The notes under the pieces are model-generated. The model worked only from the letters and a program-made list of their open reading frames with translations. It ran no database searches and had not been told where the DNA came from. A program made the position numbers and the translations under genes. Below, one piece after another: positions 57,501 to 64,000 of a stretch of 64,000 nt of DNA; positions within the stretch are counted from its first letter, which is position 1; each line of letters starts with the position of its first letter. Source of the stretch: Cristatella mucedo (taxonomy: Eukaryota; Bryozoa; Phylactolaemata; Cristatellidae); assembly GCA_009760855.2 (NCBI GenBank), contig WPIO01000035.1:472501-536500 (forward strand), in the 5' to 3' direction.

Positions 57501-60500
57501 AAGCCTAGTAAGCACCTGAAGAAGGTGAGCCGTTGCAGGCAGACCAGCTGCTACCTAGTGTAGCTGCTGTTTTATTTTTCTTTACCAATGTTGTCGTGAA
57601 CTTCGAGAATCTATCGTGAAAAGCATGGTGCTGTTATTATTTACATTTATGGTTATGTCCTAGCTCTGTGCCATCCTCACCCTCTGGTCTTAGCCTGGGG
57701 GCAAGATGCTCGCACTTTGCGACTAAGGTAGTGGCTTAGATTCCTTTAGCAGGCAATTCTTGATTGCCCTTTGCAAACTGCTGTGATAGCCACTAAGGTT
57801 CTTCTGCTGCTACATAAATGAGGCTGTTGAATCAACCGACCTCTACTTTTTACTTTGACTTTTCAACAACCTGCTTGACAATTTTTTATGTATTAATTTT
57901 GAGATTTGTAAGTAAATGCTAGGGAATGAACTGGTGAAATGGAAACAAGAAGGAAATGTCTTTCTTAGCATTAGCCAGTCGATGTCAGCCTCTTCATTGT
58001 ACTTGTAGCAAAATCTAACTAGGTATAGATCGTCATTGCAGGAATGATGTGAATGTTGCATGGTAATTAGCCGTGATTTTGAGTGGATTTGATTTATGTT
58101 TGCAGAAGAAAAAAGGCACCGTCGGTGGTCATGCTGGTGCGGTTCTCGACCTCTCGTGGAACAGCTTATCCAGGTGAGTCTCCTTGGCTCCTAGGCATAC
58201 GTGTTCTGCATTAGCCAAGAGTTGAAAATGGTTGTTCAAAGCAGAAGAATGGCTGTGTGAAAAGTGGCACCGAGCACTGCATGTCATTCCCACGTTTATT
58301 TTAGTTGCAGGGATTTACTGACTGCAGCTAGGGCACCATCAAAGGCTGTGTTCGATAGTGTAGGTCAAATTACAGTAATGGCCTGTGATGGTGTACTGTA
58401 CGCTGTAGTCTTGGTTGTGCTGGAAGCCTCTTACTGCTTGTGCGTGATCTCGGGTGTTAAATTTGACAGAGCCAGCTATGCTGGATGTTGAAGTTAGCTT
58501 AAGGAGAGCAAGGTGGCACAAACAGAAAGCAAAAGCTAGTGTTAAAAAGAATGCAGGATCAGCTAATACCAATGAGTAATGATTAGAGGCCATGCCTTTA
58601 ATTCGTATGCTCCCAATGCCTGGAACACATTCCTGATGCATGCCACAACGTCCCCTGACATAACGACATTTAAACAGAAGCTTAAAACACACATGTTTAT
58701 TACAGCATTTAGCCGGTCTTTGTGATTCGTCCTTCGTATCGAAATGCATGTTGACACCGTATTAATAATAATAAGAATAATAACACGTTTGATAAAGCAC
58801 CGTCAGAGAGCCCAATCTCTTCGTAGGTGCTTTGCAATTGCTGCTAAGGAAGCACGATCGAATGTTTAGTGGTAGCGTGCTCAATAAACAGCAAGAATAA
58901 CATGGCTAGGGGTGACATGCACAGGGTCAGCATGCAAATGTGGTTAGTGGCAGCATGCAACAGTGTAAGCACGCATAAGCACATAAATTACTAATCACAC
59001 GGACCCATTAAATGCTGTGATAAATAGGTGTTTTTAGTTTCTTTTAAATGTGGGAGATGTGGCATCTGCAATGCTCACGACAGACAAGCCTAGCTGCCGA
59101 GTTTTGCACCAGCTTCAAGTGCCTGATTGCATGACCGGTAGGCCAGCAAGCAGTGAGTTACAGAAGTCATGACAGGCTGTCACACATGCATGGACCAATT
59201 TAAATGTAGTATCCCCGTTTAAACAAGCCCGAATTTTAGCAATGTTACGTAGCTGAAAGTAGGCAGACTTGTCTGTACCTGCTGCTTGCAGATGTTACCA
59301 CCAATAATTATTAATGCTTTCTATACAGCATCTGTAAAGTGTTTAACAGAGATTCAGTTCTCTGAGGGTGCTATATAATGTATTATTACTATTATTATTA
59401 TTTATATTATCTTTAACTCGTGTTCAACCCAGTTTGTACCTGTAAATCAGTAGTGTGTGGTGTGAGCATTATCAAAGTCGAAAAGAGAGGTATGAGTGTG
59501 AGTGTTCAACATAATTGCTAAATCAAGCATGAGCTCTATCTTGTTCAGGACACAGTGTTGTCGGTACTTGTAATTGAGCCAAGAGCAACTACCATGCTGC
59601 TCGAGCCGTAGTGCACGAGCTATGGTGCATATGAGCCTGCTAAACGTTGCCTGGTGTGATTTCATCAACTTAGGAAGGTAGTCTTGTCAGTTAATGCACA
59701 TCATGTCGAGCTCCTCCCTTGAATGACCTTCGAATCTGTTATGTAGACCTTTAGAGTTAGCGATGGCTGAGTAGCTGGCATGATTTTTTTGACTTGATTG
59801 TGGTCTGTGTTGGGTGACTGATGCCAATGTGTCATGTAGCTTTGTAGCTTCCTGCTGATTACTGTCATATTTAGTAAAAGGCCTCTTGCGGTCATTGGAT
59901 TGGTTTACTGCTAGTAAAACAAAAGTAACCTAACTAGGTGGTTGTTGTATTATGCTTGCCAAGTCAATGGTTCTGCTGGTTTGAAAACAATGAAAGTTAT
60001 GTTTTAAGTTATTAACATTAAGATAATGGCAGTAGACTGTGTATCTACTCCAAATTGCCCAGAGTAGTGGTGCACTGATGCTTTCCACCGGAGCCCTCCC
60101 TATGCCAGCCCTTTATTTTGGCAGTGTCTGTGTTGCATTTGCAAGAGTATTGCTCCTTGCAGCATGCTTTGGTGGGCCACTGTGTACCCGGTCTCAATCT
60201 TCTCTTTACAAAGCATTGAGCATCTGTACCTCGCCTGCAGATGACAGGTTTCAAACACTGCAGGGTTCGGGGCTTGAATCTGGTTTTCACCCTGCTGGCC
60301 GTGTCAATCGGGATCCATCGCTTCACCGATGCGATACTGGTGGCACGTGCTACTGTTGCTGCTTTCAGGACTGCCTTGGCCAGTGGATCTGCGGATTATA
60401 CATGTGGGCTTTGGGATCTCGAAGAAGGCAAACTGGTCACTTTGATTGCTCATCAGGATAAAGTGCAGGCGCTTCGCTGGCACCCCAGTGAATGTGAGAC

Positions 60501-60524
60501 ACTGCTCACTGGTTCATTTGATGA
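51577..60524 (+). CDS. PWP1: PWP1 (periodic tryptophan protein 1), exons 1-8, 3' end beyond the window
   Basis: WD40 protein of the nucleolus, linked to ribosome biogenesis and rDNA chromatin. Proposed exons: 51577-51701, 51779-51981, 52957-53036, 56847-56946, 57113-57220, 57406-57524, 58106-58173 and 60369-60524; all have AG/GT sites and join in phase, giving about 319 residues against roughly 500 in vertebrate PWP1. Signature parts in order: [17 protein letters not shown] at the N-terminus, an acidic linker ([17 protein letters not shown]), [76 protein letters not shown] and [19 protein letters not shown] repeats 1-2 are present; the remaining repeats lie to the right. Introns 3 and 7 are full of LINE and SINE copies. 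The start matches the family N-terminus. Confidence 0.95.
53946..54090 (-). mobile_element. tRNA-derived SINE with LINE-type 3' tail
   Basis: On the minus strand: A-box-like TTGGTTCAGCGGTTAAGG, B-box-like GGGCTCGAGCCC, then GTGAAGCGCCTGAATAGCG and TTCTCTAGGGGCGCTATACA. The last 50 bp copy the 3' end of the CR1-like LINE (GTAAAGCGCCTAGAAAGAG...CTGAGGGCGC), showing a LINE-SINE partnership. Confidence 0.8.
54590..54775 (+). mobile_element. SINE copy (same family as 31585)
   Basis: TAAGGTGCTTGCACTTGTGC, GACCCAGGTAATGGGTG, and the body end ATGAGGGTGTTGAATCAGC match the SINE at 31585-31775. The pol III boxes are decayed. It lies in PWP1 intron 3. Confidence 0.65.
55377..56235 (-). mobile_element. 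5'-truncated CR1-like LINE copy with 186-codon RT frame
   Basis: Tail (AATAATAATA) and GCGCCCTCAGAGAACTCA at the left, the family 3' UTR, then a minus-strand open frame (56200-55640) with [38 protein letters not shown] and [19 protein letters not shown]. The best-preserved copy here along with 17880-18676. Inserted in PWP1 intron 3. Confidence 0.9.
57690..57845 (+). mobile_element. SINE copy in PWP1 intron 6
   Basis: GCAAGATGCTCGCACTTTGC, then a body with GCAATTCTTGATTGCCC and the end AAATGAGGCTGTTGAATCAA, as in the SINE at 31585. Confidence 0.65.
58580..58745 (+). mobile_element. LINE fragment (RT C-terminus), plus strand
   Basis: TTCGTATGCTCCCAATGCC through ACATTTAAACAGAAGC and TGTGATTCGTCC match the end of the LINE reading frame and the start of its 3' UTR. 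Confidence 0.7.
58764..59275 (-). mobile_element. LINE copy, minus strand, with internal deletion
   Basis: (AAT)n tail, GATAAAGCACCGTCAGAGAG, 3' UTR, then a jump near 59048 to the RT part (ACAGACAAGCCTAGCTGCCG). About 350 bp of the reading frame is missing. It forms a near head-to-head pair with the fragment at 58580. Confidence 0.75.
59325..59402 (+). mobile_element. LINE 3' tail fragment
   Basis: GTAAAGTGTTTAACAGAGAT, CAGTTCTCTGAGGGTGCTAT and an ATT-rich end; the tail only. Confidence 0.75.
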
Positions 60525-60699
60525 GTGAGTTACCTAGCTGCCCAGCTAACCCACCCCATTGGTATCCAGTTTACTATGCATGCATATGTGTATATGAAAC
60601 ATGAATTATTGAGTGATTGGTCCCTTGACAAATATAAAACTACTTGTGGGCGCTACGTTATGCTTGCCGCTTGACCAGAAGTTGTAATTCCAGTTAAAG

Positions 60700-61250
60700 C
60701 AAGTAAGATTGAGGACGATTTACCCGGACTCAGCAAAAGCTGTGAGGAAGAGTTTTTTTAGCTTTGTTTTACACGTCAAATTAGGGGTTGTCGTGATATC
60801 AGTTGGTAGAGAGTTCTATGCTTTAGGTACGCATGAATCAAAGACAGGATCTATGAAGGATTTGATGTTTAGAGGCACAGCTGAACGACCAGAATATGTG
60901 GGGAGGCCAGATAAGTAAATATTTCAGATAGGTTAGTCGGCAAAAGAGGATGAAATTATCTTAACTGGAGTAATAGGTTCTTGTTGTCGGCGCCCTACTT
61001 TGTCTAAGGGGAGCTTGAGTAGGTAATTAGCAGGTCCCAGAGAATTAGGTATGTAGCAGCTGTGACGTTTATGACAAGTTAGCCCAGCAGCCAAGTTTTG
61101 TGTCTTCTGTAAGTATCGCACTGCGTAGGCAGGAAGACCTGCACATAAAAGGTTCTGTAAGTGTGGATGGGATGTCGCAAATGTGTGAACAATCTTTTAT
61201 AGATTTGTTTATCCGTATAACTGCATATAGAACATGGTAGACAAACGGTT
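60700..61250 (-). mobile_element. Diverged LINE copy of a related subfamily
   Basis: Minus-strand frames show LAAGLTCHKRHSCYIPN, the counterpart of [17 protein letters not shown], and further along the [19 protein letters not shown] block in decayed form. Older than the other copies. It lies in the PWP1 intron after exon 8. Confidence 0.6.
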
Positions 61251-61479
61251 GTAGCCGGCACTGGTTTTTCTCAGCATATGTGCTTGTACACTCGTTGATA
61301 TATGCTGCCGGCGCACAGCTTTGCTCACACTGAGAACACTGAAAATACAATTTTGCAGATTTTTACACTCCATTTGTTCGTTCCATCTTTATGACGGTGC
61401 ACAGTGCATTTTACGGTATTTGCCAGGCATATTTCTTTCGATGTATCTCGATGACTCGGAGTCCTGCAGAGGGCAACTT

Positions 61480-61585
61480 TATTACCCACTGCAAGTAGAA
61501 GGGGGTGGGGGTTGGGAAATAGTTGCTAGGGGTCTTCTGCTACAGGATACAAATGAGGCTGTCGAATCAGTCGACATTTCAATAG
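61480..61585 (+). mobile_element. SINE body fragment
   Basis: TACAAATGAGGCTGTCGAATC matches the body end of the SINE family at 31585, 54590 and 57690; the pol III head is not seen. Confidence 0.5.
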
Positions 61586-62133
61586 TCCCGGTTTTAGGCA
61601 TGCGGTTTTGTGAATGCGCAGCTGCATGTTAGACATGGTTCAATGGTAGAATGCTCTGCTGCATTTTCTTGTAAATGAAGACCGGTAGAAATGTTTTGAT
61701 TGTTATGCACGCTCAGCTGACCTCGGAGAAGTCCGAACCATAATAACCGGCAGCTGTTAAAAGGCACATGTTAATAAGATTGTGAGAAGGAAGTTGTCAT
61801 ACATTAGATTGCAGTTTAAATACAGGCTCTTTAATTCATTTGTTGAGATCGTAATAGAGAATGCATACCCCAGCGTATGGCAGTGACCACTTAAATATTG
61901 TTGTCTGCTGGTACTAGGCTGGGGGGCCCTCCCGACTTTGACTGACCAATCGAGGCAGTGTTCCTGCTGCTGGCGTTCGCAACAGTGCTGGCCAATCGGA
62001 GCGAAGCGTCCCTGGGCACAGGCAACCGGAGCTCCGGTTAGATGAACGTCTGCGAAAAGAGTTGATGATTAAACGTTCTTGAGTTCGGTTGTGTTTCGAG
62101 TGTTCCAAGTCGTTTGCTGTTTAGCAATTCGTG

Positions 62134-62429
62134 CGCGCACACACACACGCGCACACACACGCGCACACACGCGCACACACGCGCACACACGCGCACACAC
62201 GCGCGCACACGCGCGCACACGCGCCCACCCACGCACCCACCCACCCACGCACCCACCCACGCACGCACGCACCCACGCACGCACCCACGCACGCACGCAC
62301 GCACGCACGCACCCACGCACGCACCCACGCACGCACCCACGCACGCACCCACGCACCCACCCACGCACCCACCCACGCACCCACCCACGCACCCACGCAC
62401 GCACCCACGCACGCACCCACGCACGCACA

Positions 62430-62465
<36 letters not shown>

Positions 62466-63070
62466 CCCACGCACCCACCCACGCACCCACGCACGCACCC
62501 ACGCACGCACCCACGCACGCACCCACGCACGCACCCACGCACGCACCCACGCACGCACCCACGCACGCACCCACGCACGCACCCACGCACGCACCCACGC
62601 ACGCACCCACGCACGCACCCACGCACGCACCCACGCACGCACCCACGCACGCACCCACGCACGCGCCCGCCCACGCACGCGCCCGCCCACGCACGCACGC
62701 ACGCCCACGCACGCACGCACGCGCCCGCCCACGCACGCGCCCGCCCACGCACGCGCCCGCCCACGCACGCGCCCGCGCACCCACGCGCCCGCGCGCCCGC
62801 GCGCCCGCGCGCCCGCGCGCCCGCGCGCCCGCGCGCCCGCGCGCCCGCGCGCCCGCGCGCCCGCGCGCCCGCGCGCCCGCGCGCCCGCGAGCCCGCGAGC
62901 CCGCGCGCCCGCGCGCACGCGCGCACACGCGCGCGCACGCGCGCACACGCGCGCGCACACGCGCACACACGCGCGCGCACACGCGCACACACGCGCGCGC
63001 ACACACGCGCACACACACACGCACACACACACGCACACACACGCGCACACACACACACGCACACACTCTC
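62134..63070 (+). repeat. CA/CG-rich minisatellite, about 0.94 kb
   Basis: Three zones: CACACACG-type at both ends, a central array of CACGCACC-type 8- to 12-bp units (62220-62660), and a CGCCCGCG-type 8-bp array (about 62775-62930). All six frames stay open across it, giving Thr-His-Pro or Ala-Arg frames over 300 codons long; these are artefacts of the repeat. Located in a PWP1 intron. Alternating purine-pyrimidine sequence of this kind can adopt Z-DNA. Confidence 0.95.
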
Positions 63071-63404
63071 GCTCACAACACATTATTTATCAGATAAAGG
63101 GCTTGATTTATTTTTCATCTCCTTGGTGTGATCGGCTCTTCCTTGTCTACTCATGTCAGGTATAAGTATGCTCAAAATCGATGTTTCAATGCTTGACCGG
63201 TCCCCAAAAATGCACAGTCGTGTAGGTTTTTGTTGTTGAAGGAACCATACTTGGTCCATCCAGCATCTTTGATTGTGCTGCAAGAAAACATATGAAAATG
63301 ACGATTCCATCGAAGCTGGAAGTTGCTTCCGGAGCCACTAAAGCAGGCTTAGTTAGATCTTTTGTTATGTCTTGTAAGCAAACCTTATCAGTAGCTCGGG
63401 GCGT

Positions 63405-63416
63405 CACACACACACA

Positions 63417-63487
<71 letters not shown>

Positions 63488-63490
63488 GCA
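63405..63490 (+). repeat. (CA)n microsatellite
   Basis: About 85 bp of CA dinucleotides with a few CG substitutions. Confidence 0.95.
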
Positions 63491-63499
63491 CACACCATA

Positions 63500-64000
63500 C
63501 ACACCACTAAAAAGGATGTAAGGCTGTAATAAAGAGCTGCAGTGGCAAATCATATTAGAAGCCAATGGTCTGGTTGACCTAGTCTTTTGTTTAGTTCCTC
63601 GAATAAGTGAATTGGGAAAATTAATGTATTCAATGTGATGTCAGTTGGGAAAGCAAGCACCGTCAAGGCCGTCGAGGATATTCGGACATCCTTACCATCG
63701 ATTGCCAGATTTCTACATGCTGCCGTTTTAAATGGCCAATATGCTGTCCTAGGTGTCAGACGGGTTTTGGATCGGTGCCGTTTGTGGGTTGGCAGAGATA
63801 GTGCCACTCGCAGGTCTGTGTTGCCACATCGCTCAAAAACTACCTTTTTGGACTTGCACACGCAAGAGTAGAATGGGAAAAGTTTGCATTGCACACTGAT
63901 ATTGTTCACATTATGTAGCCACAATGAATCTACTCTGGTCTTAGTCAAACGACACTACACGGTCAGGCATCTTTGCCAGGTACCTTGCATCCGGATCATC
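63500..64000. other. Right end of window, no exon recognised
   Basis: Overlapping frames on both strands (minus 63550-63948 with 132 codons; plus 63635-63871) have mixed composition and no motif that I recognise. The next PWP1 exon should lie further right. Confidence 0.35.

Noticed and set aside
58310-58340. Candidate PWP1 exon after GTTGCAG with a reading that begins like the expected RDLLTA
   Set aside because: The exon at 60369 gives the full conserved continuation in the right phase and this piece has no usable donor site; it may be a chance match or an old partial duplication.
62069-63165. Six long open frames of more than 300 codons rich in Thr-His-Pro, Ala-Arg or Cys-Val
   Set aside because: All are shadows of one minisatellite; every frame is open because the repeat lacks stop codons.
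62134-63490. CRISPR-like array
   Set aside because: The units are contiguous short tandem repeats without unique spacers, in a eukaryotic intron.
63550-63948. 132-codon minus-strand frame near the right edge
   Set aside because: Contains no motif I recognise and an overlapping plus-strand frame is equally plausible; not enough to call a gene.

Overview
The window is nuclear DNA of a eukaryote, most probably an invertebrate animal. Two host genes have introns with GT..AG sites. The flanks are packed with CR1-like LINEs, tRNA-derived SINEs, Gypsy-type LTR retrotransposons and microsatellites. The species cannot be named from the sequence.

The main feature is one AT-rich island, 3073-25250 (22,178 bp): an endogenous Maverick/Polinton (adintovirus-like) viral element. 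It has 180-bp terminal inverted repeats that begin AGTAGTT and end AACTACT, flanked by a 5-bp target duplication ATGCT. It carries a retroviral-type integrase, a truncated protein-primed-type DNA polymerase B, an FtsK/HerA-type packaging ATPase, an adenain/Ulp1-like protease, a probable double-jelly-roll capsid protein, a protein with a phospholipase A2-like domain, a YqaJ-type exonuclease, an HNH/AP2 homing endonuclease, several coiled-coil or membrane proteins, and four fibre-like genes with phage-tail-fibre-style repeats. Most genes carry in-frame stops or frameshifts, and three host retroelements have landed in its fibre genes, so this copy is a fossil with intact ends. Its unusual points are TIRs whose outer 121 bp form one imperfect palindrome, with the central loop in opposite relative orientation at the two ends, and a TATA-like box placed directly against the start codons, in two places shared by divergent genes only 9-11 bp apart.

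Layout: 1-3067, host DNA with no gene recognised; 3073-25250, Maverick; 25256-29900, host DNA, GC-rich then repeat-rich; 29923-36309, a six-exon host gene for a four-TM protein (plus strand); 37100-39050, LINE copies and a decayed repeat-encoded protein; 40010-47876, a plus-strand Gypsy element interrupted by a complete minus-strand LTR element (40336-44163) and a related solo LTR (45781-46205); 47877-51576, LINE/SINE-rich DNA; 51577-60524 and beyond, the first eight exons of PWP1 (plus strand), its introns full of LINE and SINE copies; 62134-63490, a CA/CG-rich minisatellite and a CA microsatellite.

Host coding exons are clean and splice in phase, whereas the viral island is broken throughout. 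The damage is therefore specific to the element and not general sequence error.
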